Counted from the first letter of the stretch, positions 43,231 to 52,149 are shown. The stretch is 64,000 nt of DNA from an uncultured Collinsella sp. (GCA_958450865.1 CAUDNY010000004.1:145496-209495), one strand, 5' to 3'. Made by a program: numbers and translations. Notes: generated by a model not told the origin, from the letters alone.

Positions 43231-43278
43231 CACAAAAAAAGGAGGCCTCCGCGGCGATGCGGAAGCCTCCTTTTTGTG
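43231..43278. terminator. Bidirectional terminator between the nad operon and ferredoxin
   Basis: The stem pairs GGAGGCCTCCGC with GCGGAAGCCTCC (one mismatch), flanked by an A-run and a T-run, so it works in both directions for two convergent genes. Confidence 0.9.
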
Positions 43279-43314
43279 CACGGTGTACTTTTGAGTGTGC
43301 AAGTGGGGGAGTTG

Positions 43315-43500
43315 TTACTCCTCAACGATCTCGGTGATCGCGCCAGCGGGGCAAGCGTCCTGGCAAGCGCCACAGGCGACGCAGGAGTCCTCGTCAGCGA
43401 CGGTAGCAACGTCCTGGAGCTCCAGAACGCCAGCGGGGCAGGAGTCGACGCAAACGCCACAAGCGATGCACTCGTCGGCATCAATTACGGGATGAGCCAT
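43315..43500 (-). CDS. 2[4Fe-4S] ferredoxin
   Basis: A 61-residue low-potential electron carrier, with the size of clostridial ferredoxins. Two cluster motifs are seen: CIACGVCVDSCPAGV and CVACGACQDACPAGA. The ATG at 43500 (MAHPVIDADEC) is clear, with GAGAGGAAACT upstream. It is a single gene, convergent with the nad operon and separated from it by a bidirectional terminator. Partners may include the ferredoxin-like flavoprotein at 60603 or oxidoreductases outside this window. Confidence 0.96.
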   Translation of the reverse strand: MAHPVIDADECIACGVCVDSCPAGVLELQDVATVADEDSCVACGACQDACPAGAITEIVEE

Positions 43501-43729
43501 GGTAGTTTCCTCTCTGTTGACCGACGCTACAGGCGATGCGCGCCGGTTTGATTCGGGCAAAAACATACCACGGGAGCGACCGTTTGCAATACCCTCTGGC
43601 CGGCATCTTCATACCGTTCGCCGAGTATGCCAAGGTTTACTAAAAAACGCGCAGGTGGGGCCGTTGAGCTGCGAAAATGTTAGCTAAAGGTGACTTGAAA
43701 TATTGAGCTATTGAGCGCGCCTGCGGAAA

Positions 43730-43895
43730 GGGCATCCCGTTATTTGGCCGAAAACCGGGTCGCAGTTTCCGGATGGACCGCCCGGCGGAAACTGCATCCC
43801 GGAATTTTCGCTCAGATTGGGATGTATTTTCCCGAAGGCTCTGGTTGCGGAAACTGCGACCCGGAATCCACGCTCAAACCGGGATGAGCTTGCCG
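43730..43895. repeat. GGGATGCGGTTTCC-type repeat cluster, copy 2
   Basis: Two tandem units of about 60 bases, each holding GGAAACTGC, CCCGGAAT and GGGATG, after a TATTTGGCCGAAAACCGGGT start that matches 20930. They occupy most of the 658-base gap upstream of dnaK. I see no gene in that gap. Confidence 0.7.
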
Positions 43896-44022
43896 CAAGA
43901 CGGCCCCCAGGCACCCCCGGACGCAAACCTCAGCCATCTCTACATAGATCTCAATAGATTTGCCGAGAACTCATTCAGCGCATCTACCTGCGCATTTAAG
44001 AACCTAAACTCTCAACAATAAG

Positions 44023-44055
44023 AAATCTTATATGAATTGACTTAGATTTTGTATA
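44023..44055 (+). promoter_or_regulatory. Shared heat-shock motif upstream of dnaK
   Basis: AAATCTTATAT-N5-GACTTAGATTT followed by TGTATA. The same arrangement precedes clpB (52259-52292). AAATCT and AGATTT form an inverted pair. GTATATT may be the -10 region. HspR, encoded at the end of this operon, is the likely ligand. Confidence 0.7.
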
Positions 44056-44158
44056 TTCCGGCCCATAAGGGGATACACTACATCCTGAAAGACAAGCCGA
44101 AGCGCCGCGCGACAGACCGTCGAGGCGGCGCGAACGCAAAAGAGAGAGGGAATTTCTA

Positions 44159-46051
44159 ATGAGTAAGATTCTTGGTATCGACCTTGGTACTACTAACTCC
44201 GCTATGGCCGTCCTCGAGGGCGGTTCTCCGACCATTATCGTGAACGCCGAGGGCGACCGCACCACCCCGTCTGTTGTTGGCTTCCGTGCCGACGGCGACC
44301 GTGTCGTGGGTAAGGCCGCTAAGAACCAGGCTGTCACCAACCCCAAGAACACCGTGTTCTCCATCAAGCGCTTCATGGGCCGCAAGTACTCCGAGTGCAC
44401 CTCCGAGATCAAGACCGTGCCGTACGAGGTCAAGGAGGGCCAGGGTGGCCGTGCCGTCGTCGACATCGAGGGCAAGGATTACACCGCCGAGCAGGTGAGC
44501 GCCATGACGCTCGCAAAGATGAAGGCCGACGCCGAGAAGTATCTGGGCGAGACCGTCACCGACGCCGTCATCACCGTCCCGGCCTACTTCAACGACGCCC
44601 AGCGTCAGGCCACCAAGGATGCCGGTAAGATTGCCGGCCTCAACGTCAAGCGTATCGTCAACGAGCCGACCGCTGCTGCTCTTGCCTATGGCCTGGACAA
44701 GCAGGGCACCGACCAGCGCATCCTGGTCTTCGACCTGGGCGGCGGCACCTTCGACGTCTCCATCCTCGACCTCGCCGACGGCGTGTTTGAGGTTCTGTCC
44801 ACCTCGGGCGACAACCACCTGGGCGGCGACGACTGGGATCAGCGCGTCATCGACTGGATGGCCGATAAGTTCCAGCAGGAGAACGGTGTCGACCTGCGTC
44901 AGGACCCCATGGCCCTGCAGCGTCTGAAGGAGGCCGCCGAGAACGCCAAGAAGGAGCTCTCCGCCGCCCAGCAGACCACCATCAACCTGCCGTTCATCAC
45001 CATGAACCAGTCCGGCCCGCTGCACCTCAACTACACGCTGACCCGCGCCGAGTTCGAGAAGATCACCCGCGACCTGCTCGAGCGCTGCAAGCAGCCTGTC
45101 ACCAACGCCCTGCGCGATGCCAAGCTTAAGCTCTCTGATCTGACCGAGGTCATCCTCGTCGGCGGCTCCACTCGTATGCCCGCCGTCCAGGAGCTCGTCA
45201 AGACCATGACCGGCAAGCAGCCTAACATGTCCGTGAACCCTGACGAGGTCGTTGCCGACGGCGCTGCCGTCCAGGGCGGCGTGCTCACCGGCGACGTCGA
45301 GGGCATCCTGCTGCTCGACGTTACCCCGCTGTCGCTGGGTGTTGAGACCATGGGCGGCATCATGACCAAGATGATCGACCGCAACACCACGATCCCGACC
45401 TCCAAGACCGAGGTTTACTCCACCGCTGCCGACAACCAGACCAGCGTCGAGATCAACGTGCTCCAGGGCGAGCGCGAGCTTGCCCGCGACAACAAGTCGC
45501 TCGGTAAGTTCCAGCTGACCGGTATCCCGGCTGCCCGCCGCGGCGTGCCGCAGATCGAGGTTACCTTCGACATCGACGCTAACGGCATCGTCAAGGTTTC
45601 CGCTAAGGACAAGGGCACCGGCAAGGAGCAGCAGATCACCATTTCCGGCTCCACCGCTCTGTCCGACGACGAAGTCGATCGTATGGTCAAGGACGCAGAG
45701 GCTCATGCCGAGGAGGACAAGAAGCAGAAGGAAGAGGTCGAGGTCCGCAACCAGACCGACAGCCTGTGCTACTCCACCGAGCAGACCCTCAACGAGCTGG
45801 GCGACAAGGTTTCCGCCGATGTGAAGTCCAAGGCCGAGGCCGCTATCGCCGACGCCAAGAAGGCGCTCGAGGGCTCTGACGTCGAGGCCATCAAGGCCGC
45901 CGGCGAGTCCCTGCAGTCCGTGGCCTACGAGCTGGCCCAGGTTGTCTACGCCGACGCTCAGCAGCAGACCGACGGTGCCGCCGGCGCCCAGCCTGCCGAC
46001 GATGACGTGGTCGACGCCGACTACGAGGTTGTGGACGACGAGGACAAGTAA
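44159..46051 (+). CDS. dnaK: Molecular chaperone DnaK (Hsp70)
   Basis: A 630-residue ATP-driven chaperone for unfolded proteins. The N-terminal phosphate loop GIDLGTTNSAMAV, the adenosine and hinge motifs VFDLGGGTFDVSIL and ILVGGSTRMPAVQ, and the substrate-binding domain (from about 365, LLLDVTPLSLGVETMGG) are intact. The tail is acidic. AGAGAGAGGG precedes the ATG. It is the first gene of dnaK-grpE-dnaJ-hspR. A motif at 44023-44055 is shared with clpB. Confidence 0.98.
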   Translation: MSKILGIDLGTTNSAMAVLEGGSPTIIVNAEGDRTTPSVVGFRADGDRVVGKAAKNQAVTNPKNTVFSIKRFMGRKYSECTSEIKTVPYEVKEGQGGRAVVDIEGKDYTAEQVSAMTLAKMKADAEKYLGETVTDAVITVPAYFNDAQRQATKDAGKIAGLNVKRIVNEPTAAALAYGLDKQGTDQRILVFDLGGGTFDVSILDLADGVFEVLSTSGDNHLGGDDWDQRVIDWMADKFQQENGVDLRQDPMALQRLKEAAENAKKELSAAQQTTINLPFITMNQSGPLHLNYTLTRAEFEKITRDLLERCKQPVTNALRDAKLKLSDLTEVILVGGSTRMPAVQELVKTMTGKQPNMSVNPDEVVADGAAVQGGVLTGDVEGILLLDVTPLSLGVETMGGIMTKMIDRNTTIPTSKTEVYSTAADNQTSVEINVLQGERELARDNKSLGKFQLTGIPAARRGVPQIEVTFDIDANGIVKVSAKDKGTGKEQQITISGSTALSDDEVDRMVKDAEAHAEEDKKQKEEVEVRNQTDSLCYSTEQTLNELGDKVSADVKSKAEAAIADAKKALEGSDVEAIKAAGESLQSVAYELAQVVYADAQQQTDGAAGAQPADDDVVDADYEVVDDEDK

Positions 46052-46053
46052 TC

Positions 46054-46896
46054 ATGTCCGCCCGTAAAGCTCGCACGGAGGCGGCCGCCGCTGGCGCCGC
46101 CCCCGTTGACTCTGAGGAGAAGGACGTGAAGATTCCCGTAGAGGCCGCAGACGATACCGAGGCCAACGAGGCCCCGGCCGCCGAGGCTGCCGAGAACCAG
46201 GTAGAGGATTCCAACAAGGAGGCGACGATGACCGAGGACGAGATGGTGGAAGCCGCTATCCGCGCCGGTGAGGAAGCCGCCGACAACGACTTTAAGCTCA
46301 AGTTCGAGCAGGCCCAAAAGGAGCTTGCCGACGTGCGCAACGAGCTCGATGCTGCGGCAGAGGCTCAGAAGGCCGCCGAGGACAAGGCAAAGGATGCCAC
46401 CGAGCGTACCGCCCGTCTGCAGGCCGACTGGGAGAACTTCCGTCGCCGCACCGCCAATGAGCGTATCGCCGAGCGCGAGCGCGCGACCGAGAAGCTTGTC
46501 ACCGCGCTGTTGCCGGTGATTGACGATATCGAGCGTGCAATCGACCATGCCCGTAGCCAGGAGCTTTCCGACGACTTTAAGCAGTTCGTCGATGGCGTCG
46601 ACGCGGTGCATGCCAAGCTGCTCGATGTGTTTGCGCACGAGGGCGTTGAGCCCATCGATCCCAAGGGCGAGGCGTTCGATCCGCTCGAGCATCAGGCTGT
46701 GGGTCGCGTCGAGGACGCATCGCAGTACGACGAGACCGTCAACGATGTGTACCAGAAGGGCTACCGCATGGCGGACCGCATCCTGCGTTCCGCCATGGTG
46801 ACGGTGACCTACGGTGGCGAGAAGCGCCCCGCACCGGAGCCCGAAGCGGCGCCCGAGGATGCTGCGGCCGATACGGCCGAGAGCACCGAGGAGTAA
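46054..46896 (+). CDS. grpE: Nucleotide exchange factor GrpE
   Basis: A 280-residue DnaK co-chaperone that releases ADP. The long N-terminal extension (1-75) is acidic and disordered. A coiled-coil dimer stem follows (FKLKFEQAQKELADVRNEL...), then the conserved ENFRRRTANERIAERERATEKLV and the beta domain with DPLEHQAVGRVED...VYQKGYRM.DRILRSAMVTV. It starts two bases after the dnaK stop. A terminator-like hairpin follows before dnaJ. Confidence 0.96.
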   Translation: MSARKARTEAAAAGAAPVDSEEKDVKIPVEAADDTEANEAPAAEAAENQVEDSNKEATMTEDEMVEAAIRAGEEAADNDFKLKFEQAQKELADVRNELDAAAEAQKAAEDKAKDATERTARLQADWENFRRRTANERIAERERATEKLVTALLPVIDDIERAIDHARSQELSDDFKQFVDGVDAVHAKLLDVFAHEGVEPIDPKGEAFDPLEHQAVGRVEDASQYDETVNDVYQKGYRMADRILRSAMVTVTYGGEKRPAPEPEAAPEDAAADTAESTEE

Positions 46897-46901
46897 TTGA
46901 G

Positions 46902-46933
46902 AAGGGCCCCGGGGCAACACCCGGGGCCCTTTC
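46902..46933 (+). terminator. Hairpin between grpE and dnaJ
   Basis: AAGGGCCCCGGG (46902-46913) pairs perfectly with CCCGGGGCCCTT (46920-46931) and is followed by a short T run. It may reduce expression of dnaJ and hspR relative to dnaK and grpE. Confidence 0.75.
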
Positions 46934-47004
46934 TGGCCTAGTGCCATATGAAAACATGAGCCGTCGTCTGCATGGGCGGCGGACGTAACAGGAGAGGAGC
47001 TACG

Positions 47005-47970
47005 ATGGCTGCAGGCAAAACCTTCTATGACATCCTGGGCGTATCCAAGAGCGCCTCCGACAAAGAGATCAAGAGCGCGTTTCGCAAGCTCGCGCAAAAA
47101 TATCACCCCGATGCCGGCGGCGACGAGGCCAAGTTTAAGGAGATCAGCGAGGCCTACGAGACGCTTTCGGACGAGAAGAAGCGCAAAGAGTACGACCAGA
47201 TGCTCATGTTCGGCGGCATGCCGGGCGCGGGCGGCGCGTATGGCGGCGGCTACGGTGCCGGCGCGGGCGCCAGCGGCTGGGGCGATATCTTCGACAGCAT
47301 CTTCAGCGGCAATGGCGCCTGGGGTAGCGATTGGGGCTCGGGCTTTGCCGGGGCTGCGGGCGCTGCCGGTGCCGGCGCGGGTCGCAGCCGCGCTCGCAAG
47401 GGCGGCGACCTATCGCTGACCGTCGATGTGACGGCCGAGGACGCGTTTCGCGGCGTGACGCACAAGGTCACCTATCGCATTCCCTCGACAGGCGAGCAGC
47501 AGACCATCACGGTCTCGGTGCCCGCGGGCGCGGTCGATGGCGGCAAGCTACGCTACAAGCGTCGCGGCGAGTATGGCGTTGCGGGTGGCGAGCGCGGCGA
47601 CCTGGTCGTGACCACGCATGTGGAGGAGCACCCGCTGTTCAAGCGCAAAGGCGCCGACGTGACCATGGAGGTACCGGTCTCGGTCTACGAGGCGGCGCTC
47701 GGCTGCACGGTGGACGTGCCCACACCCGGCGGTGCGACGGTCCGTTTGAAAGTGCCCGCGGGTACCCAGACGGGCAAGAAGTTCCGCTTTAAGGAGATGG
47801 GAGCGCCCGACGTTAAGCACCGTGGCCGTACGGGCGCGCTGCTCGTCGAGATCAAGGTGCAGGTCCCCACGAACCTATCCGATGACGAGCGCGATGCCAT
47901 GACCAAGCTGCGCGAGGCCGACACGCGCGACTATCGCGAGAAGGTCAACCGTTACAAGGCGACGTACTAG
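47005..47970 (+). CDS. dnaJ: DnaJ-family co-chaperone without zinc-finger domain (CbpA-like)
   Basis: A 321-residue J-protein. The J domain (6-70) has the HPD motif in KYHPDAGGDEAKFKEI. A Gly/Ala-rich linker follows (about 75-140) and then the two C-terminal substrate-binding domains (GGDLSLTVDVTAEDAFRGV to the end). The four CxxCxGxG zinc motifs of classical DnaJ are absent, so this is a type-II J-protein. The ATG at 47005 follows GGAGAGGAG. It lies 108 bases after grpE, beyond a hairpin. Confidence 0.93.
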   Translation: MAAGKTFYDILGVSKSASDKEIKSAFRKLAQKYHPDAGGDEAKFKEISEAYETLSDEKKRKEYDQMLMFGGMPGAGGAYGGGYGAGAGASGWGDIFDSIFSGNGAWGSDWGSGFAGAAGAAGAGAGRSRARKGGDLSLTVDVTAEDAFRGVTHKVTYRIPSTGEQQTITVSVPAGAVDGGKLRYKRRGEYGVAGGERGDLVVTTHVEEHPLFKRKGADVTMEVPVSVYEAALGCTVDVPTPGGATVRLKVPAGTQTGKKFRFKEMGAPDVKHRGRTGALLVEIKVQVPTNLSDDERDAMTKLREADTRDYREKVNRYKATY

Positions 47971-48042
47971 GGCGGTCGCGGCGCGCGCCCGCGCCCGCGG
48001 GCTTATGATGGACGATAACGAGACGGAAAGGGGTCAGGTAGC

Positions 48043-48459
48043 ATGGCCGAGGACAATAGGAACAAACCGCTGTACATGATCAGCGTGGCGGCCGAGCTGA
48101 CCGGCATGCATCCGCAGACTCTGCGCGTCTACGAGTCTAAGGGCCTGGTGAACCCCCAGCGCTCGGGCGGTAACACACGCCTGTATTCGCGTGCCGATAT
48201 CGAGCGTCTGGAGCTCATCAACCAGCTGACTGACGAGGGTATCAACCTTGCCGGCGTGGTGCGCATTCTCGATATGAAGGAGCGTGCCGAGGAGCGCGAG
48301 CGCGAGAACGAGAAGCTCCGCGCTCGCGTGCGCCAGCTCGAGGATGAGCTGCACGAGTACAAGATGCAGAAGAAGATCACCGCCCTGGCCCCGCGCGATG
48401 GCTCGGTTAACCCCGAGCAAGTCATGCGCAAGCTACTGGGCGCCGGCGGAGATCTCTAG
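48043..48459 (+). CDS. hspR: Heat-shock repressor HspR, MerR family
   Basis: A 138-residue repressor. The MerR-type winged HTH (12-80) reads MISVAAELTGMHPQTLRVYESKGLVNPQRSGGNTRLYS, and a coiled coil follows (ERAEERERENEKLRARVRQLEDEL). In Streptomyces and Mycobacterium, HspR blocks the dnaK operon and clpB with DnaK as co-repressor, binding HAIR boxes. No HAIR box is evident here, but dnaK and clpB share another motif. The stop codon is fused to the hairpin of a compound structured element. Confidence 0.94.
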   Translation: MAEDNRNKPLYMISVAAELTGMHPQTLRVYESKGLVNPQRSGGNTRLYSRADIERLELINQLTDEGINLAGVVRILDMKERAEERERENEKLRARVRQLEDELHEYKMQKKITALAPRDGSVNPEQVMRKLLGAGGDL

Positions 48460-48599
48460 GTTCCGCCGTTCTGACGAACGGCGGACCAGTTGACGCTGCG
48501 CGCCGTCCAGAGCGACAATTTGTCATTCAAAGGGCAAGGCATGACCAGAAGGTCTATGCCTTGCCTTTTTCATGCCAACTTGTTCGCTCTGGACGGCGC
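48459..48599 (+). repeat. Compound structured 3' element, copy 4 (after hspR)
   Basis: Hairpin 1 pairs 48459-48470 with 48477-48487 (one bulge). Linker TTGACGCTGC is identical to copy 1. The outer stem is a perfect 16 bases (48500-48515 with 48584-48599). The inner stem GGCAAGGCAT/ATGCCTTGCC leads to the GACC-AGAA-GGTC tip, also identical to copy 1. Confidence 0.85.
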
Positions 48600-48649
48600 T
48601 CGCTGTCCGTCCTCTGCCTGCGGCGTTGCCTTGCTCCGGATGCGGTAGG

Positions 48650-48690
48650 GTAGTCATTGGGGACGTTCTTAAATGACTAGTCGAAAGGGA
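48650..48690 (+). repeat. GGGGACGTTCTTAAATGACTA dispersed repeat, after structured copy 4
   Basis: GTCATTGGGGACGTTCTTAA, then ATGACTAGTCG. The same order of compound element followed by GGGGACGTT block is seen at 17097 and 20858. Confidence 0.7.
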
Positions 48691-48852
48691 CGCTCTTGCA
48701 CAAAATCTTCCGGCCCTCGACCGGCACGTCCTTTACTTTACCTAGATAAAGTGAACGTGCAGATTCGTAACCCACTCGCAACCGTTCTATGGCACGATAT
48801 TGAACGAATGTATGCTATGCGCCCAAATCTTTTGGGCAGAGTGGGAGACAGT

Positions 48853-51153
48853 ATGGTCAAGCTGTACGAGGGTGGCATCTACCTGCGCGGTGGCAACGAA
48901 GTTGTGCCTGCGGCCGAGGCTGCTGAGCGCGGTATTACGCAGACGCCCGAGGATGCCAAGCGCGGCACCATCGCGTATTCGATTCTCCAGGCACACAATA
49001 CGTCCGGCGACCCCGAGGCGCTCAAGATTCGCTTCGACGCCATGGCGAGCCACGACATCACCTTTGTCGGCATCATCCAGACGGCGCGCGCCTCGGGCAT
49101 GGAGCAGTTCCCACTGCCTTACGTGCTTACCAACTGCCATAACTCGCTGTGCGCCGTGGGCGGCACCATCAACGAGGACGACCACGTCTTTGGCCTTTCC
49201 GCGGCCAAGAAGTACGGCGGCATCTTCGTTCCGCCGCACATCGCCGTCATCCACTCCTTTATGCGTGAGAACTTCGCCGGCTGCGGCAAGATGATCCTAG
49301 GCTCCGACTCGCACACCCGCTACGGCGCTCTGGGCACCATGGCCGTGGGCGAGGGCGGCGGCGAGCTGGCAAAGCAACTGCTGCGCGACACCTACGATGT
49401 CGCCTATCCCGGAGTCGTTGCCATCTACCTCACGGGCGCTCCGCGACCCGGCGTCGGCCCGCACGACGTTGCGCTTGCCATCATCCGCGCCGTCTTTGCC
49501 AAGGGCTACGTCAAGAACAAGGTCATGGAGTTTGTGGGCCCCGGCATCGCGAGCATGACGACCGATTACCGCAACGGCGTCGACGTCATGACCACCGAGA
49601 CCACCTGCCTTTCCTCCATTTGGGCAACTGACGAGGACACGCACGCATTCCTGACCATGCACGGCCGCGGCGACGACTACCGCGAGCTCAAGCCCGCCGA
49701 TGTCGCCTACTACGACGGCTGCGTCGAGGTCGATCTGTCGAGCATCAAGCCCATGATCGCGCTGCCGTTCCATCCTTCCAACGGCTTTGAGATCGACGAG
49801 CTCAACGAGAACCTCGAGGACATCCTGCACGAGGTGGAGCTCGAGGCCGCCAAGATCGGCGAGGGTAAGACGCACTTTAGCCTGCTCGACAAGATCGTCG
49901 ACGGCAAGCTGCACGTGCAGCAGGGCGTCATCGCCGGCTGCTCGGGCGGCAACTACGACTCCGTGGTTCAGGCTGCCCGCGTGCTCAAGGGCGCCAACAC
50001 CGGCTGCGGCGAGTTCTCGCTGTCGGTCTATCCCACGAGCCAGCCCGTGGCGCTCGAACTTACGCGTCGTGGCTATATCTACAACCTTATGGAGGCCGGC
50101 GCGATCGTGCGTACGGCGTTCTGCGGTCCGTGCTTTGGCGCCGGCGACACGCCTGCCAACAACGGCCTTTCGATCCGCCACACTACGCGCAACTTCCCCA
50201 ACCGTGAGGGCTCCAAGCCGGGCAATGGCCAGTTGAGCGCCGTGGCTCTGATGGACGCTCGCTCCATTGCGGCGACGGCTGCCAACGGCGGCGTCCTGAC
50301 GCCGGCGACCGACCTGCCCGAGGAGACTTGGGACGAGGCCTGCGAGTACACCTTTGACGATGCGCCGTACAAAAAGCGCGTGTACTGGGGCTTTGGCAAG
50401 GCGGAGCCTGCCGACGAGCTGGTCGAAGGCCCCAACATCAAGCCGTGGCCCGCGATGGAGCCACTCGGCGACGATATCCTGCTCAAGGTGTGCTCCAAGA
50501 TCATGGACCCGGTCACTACGACCGATGAGCTCATTCCCTCGGGCGAGACGAGCTCCTTCCGCTCCAACCCGCTGGGTCTGGCCGAGTTTACGCTGAGCCG
50601 TCGCGACCCGGCCTACGTGGGTCGCTCCAAGGAGGTCGACGCCGTGGAGAAGCGCCGCGTGGCCGGCGAGGCCACGGGCGACCTGGCGGCGCTCAATGCC
50701 GAGCTTGCCGGCGTGTTTGAGGCACTGGCCGATGCGGGTGTCGCGGCCGATGCCAGGGCGACCGAGTACGGCTCCATGCTCTATGCCAAGAAACCCGGTG
50801 ACGGTTCCGCCCGCGAGCAGGCCGCGAGCTGCCAGCGCGTAATTGGCGGCCTGGCCAACATCGTCCACGAGTACGCCACCAAGCGCTATCGCTCCAACGT
50901 CATGAACTGGGGCATGGTGCCCTTCCAGATGGAGGCCGAGCCCAACTTTGAGGTGGGCGACTACGTCTTTGTGCCGGGTATCCGTGCCGCGCTCGATGGC
51001 GACCTCAAGAACATCGCCGCCTACGTGGTGCGCGCCGATGGTGCGGTCGAGCAGATTGAGCTCTATATTGCCGATATGACAGCCGAAGAACGTGCCATCG
51101 TCAAGGCCGGCTGCCTGATCAACTACAACAAGTTCAAGGCCGCTGCCGAGTAA
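48853..51153 (+). CDS. Aconitase-family hydratase (YbhJ-like)
   Basis: A 766-residue member of the aconitase/3-isopropylmalate dehydratase superfamily, close in length to Escherichia coli YbhJ. Typical segments are seen: SDSHTRYGALGTMAVGEGGGELAKQLL, VAGCSGGNYDSV-like VIAGCSGGNYD, NTGCGEFSLSVYPTSQPV and AFCGPCFGAGDTPANNG, which hold the cluster cysteines. The C-terminal swivel domain begins near FRSNPLGLAEFTLSRRD. Upstream ATGs exist at 48808 and 48817, but the ATG at 48853 has GGGAGA six bases before it. It is monocistronic. Whether it acts on citrate or another hydroxy acid is unknown. Confidence 0.87.
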   Translation: MVKLYEGGIYLRGGNEVVPAAEAAERGITQTPEDAKRGTIAYSILQAHNTSGDPEALKIRFDAMASHDITFVGIIQTARASGMEQFPLPYVLTNCHNSLCAVGGTINEDDHVFGLSAAKKYGGIFVPPHIAVIHSFMRENFAGCGKMILGSDSHTRYGALGTMAVGEGGGELAKQLLRDTYDVAYPGVVAIYLTGAPRPGVGPHDVALAIIRAVFAKGYVKNKVMEFVGPGIASMTTDYRNGVDVMTTETTCLSSIWATDEDTHAFLTMHGRGDDYRELKPADVAYYDGCVEVDLSSIKPMIALPFHPSNGFEIDELNENLEDILHEVELEAAKIGEGKTHFSLLDKIVDGKLHVQQGVIAGCSGGNYDSVVQAARVLKGANTGCGEFSLSVYPTSQPVALELTRRGYIYNLMEAGAIVRTAFCGPCFGAGDTPANNGLSIRHTTRNFPNREGSKPGNGQLSAVALMDARSIAATAANGGVLTPATDLPEETWDEACEYTFDDAPYKKRVYWGFGKAEPADELVEGPNIKPWPAMEPLGDDILLKVCSKIMDPVTTTDELIPSGETSSFRSNPLGLAEFTLSRRDPAYVGRSKEVDAVEKRRVAGEATGDLAALNAELAGVFEALADAGVAADARATEYGSMLYAKKPGDGSAREQAASCQRVIGGLANIVHEYATKRYRSNVMNWGMVPFQMEAEPNFEVGDYVFVPGIRAALDGDLKNIAAYVVRADGAVEQIELYIADMTAEERAIVKAGCLINYNKFKAAAE

Positions 51154-51167
51154 CGCACTTAATTGTC

Positions 51168-51243
51168 CGCCCGGGGCTTACCCTTTCCCGCCCGCCCACG
51201 CGCTTCGCGAGGGTCGCGTTCGGGAAAGGAAAAGCCCCGGGCG
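51168..51243. terminator. Long two-part hairpin after the aconitase-like gene
   Basis: CGCCCGGGGCTT (51168-51179) pairs with AAGCCCCGGGCG (51232-51243), and CCTTTCCCG with CGGGAAAGG inside it. It has no strong T-run and may act as transcript-end structure. Confidence 0.65.
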
Positions 51244-51285
51244 ACATTTCCGCGTTCTCGTTGGGTCTTGAGGGACGCTAATAAA

Positions 51286-51350
51286 TAGACTTGCTTGATG
51301 CCGCCTCTTTTTATTGGGGCGGCTTCTTTTTGGACCACCACAAAGGTGCC
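51286..51350 (+). repeat. Direct repeat, left copy, with ACCACCACAAAGG half-element
   Basis: TAGACTTGCTTGATGCCGCC, TCTTTTTATTGGGGC and TTCTTTTTGGACCACCACAA match the copy at 52150-52212 with few differences. The two copies bracket the gene at 51365-52012. Confidence 0.75.
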
Positions 51351-51364
51351 TGTCCGGCGGGTTC

Positions 51365-52012
51365 TTATTTCGATGGGGTCCAGGTTATCTCATCGTCAAA
51401 TAGCCAAGTGCGTGCTGAGCCGCTGTCGCGCGCTGTCTGCAGATCGGGCTCGCAGGTTTGTTCGTAGGCATCCTCGGTGCACCGATCCATAAAATCGACG
51501 ACTGCCGTCTGGTCGCCTTCCATGACGTAGATCACGTTGCCATCCGAGATATAGACTCCCGGCCCTTCGTTGTCCACGTAGCCGGGGTCGTATGAGACGT
51601 TGCACAGTCTGCTCCCGTTTGCCGCATCGAGTTCAAGGGTCGAATAATACCCGCCATTCATTTGGCCTTTCTTGGCTCGATATATTGCGGCGCCGTACCA
51701 CCGCGTAAACGTTTTGCCTTTGAGTAAATTGGTTGCCTTGCCGATAAGCTGCTCATCTTGGGTATAGCGCGTGGCCCCAAGTTCGATTCGGGGATAGTTG
51801 CTGACCCCAAGCGCTGCGGGCGTACCGTCGAAATCGACGGTGATTGAATCGGGTTTGACGATATCGGTGAGGATTTCGATGGGGTAGCTTACGGTTTCAA
51901 CCGCCGCCTGCGTCGCCGAGGCAGGGAGAAATGCGAGATAGATAATGCCTACGCCGGCTGCGGTAATTGCAAACGCTAAGACGAGCAGGCCGATATAGGT
52001 GGAGCGTTTCAC
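51365..52012 (-). CDS. Signal-anchored extracytoplasmic protein of unknown function
   Basis: A 215-residue protein with one N-terminal membrane helix (STYIGLLVLAFAITAAGVGIIYLAFLP) and an outside domain of about 175 residues with mixed strands (ITVDFDGTPAALG, YYSTLELDAANG). No lipobox is seen. The GTG at 52012 is chosen because GAGAGG lies six bases before it. A GTG at 52021 is the alternative. I do not recognise the domain. The gene points against both neighbours and is flanked by direct repeats, so it may be a recent insertion or a segment that can be lost. Confidence 0.75.
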   Translation of the reverse strand: MKRSTYIGLLVLAFAITAAGVGIIYLAFLPASATQAAVETVSYPIEILTDIVKPDSITVDFDGTPAALGVSNYPRIELGATRYTQDEQLIGKATNLLKGKTFTRWYGAAIYRAKKGQMNGGYYSTLELDAANGSRLCNVSYDPGYVDNEGPGVYISDGNVIYVMEGDQTAVVDFMDRCTEDAYEQTCEPDLQTARDSGSARTWLFDDEITWTPSK

Positions 52013-52149
52013 GGTGGGCACCTCTCATGCAATATGCAATCATTAAGATAAATGATACAAGCTTACGATAATATTCAAAAGAAAGCGATCGTTCGAAATG
52101 GGGGGGGGCTAAAAGGCCCTATTGGACTTCGATTTGGGATCGCCAAACG

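Noticed and set aside
44023..44055. CIRCE or HAIR element at dnaK
   Set aside because: Neither the CIRCE consensus nor CTTGAGT-N7-ACTCAAG is present. The shared motif is different and is reported as its own finding.
49297..50868. Leftward open frame of 523 codons across the aconitase-like gene
   Set aside because: Antisense shadow of a well-supported gene.
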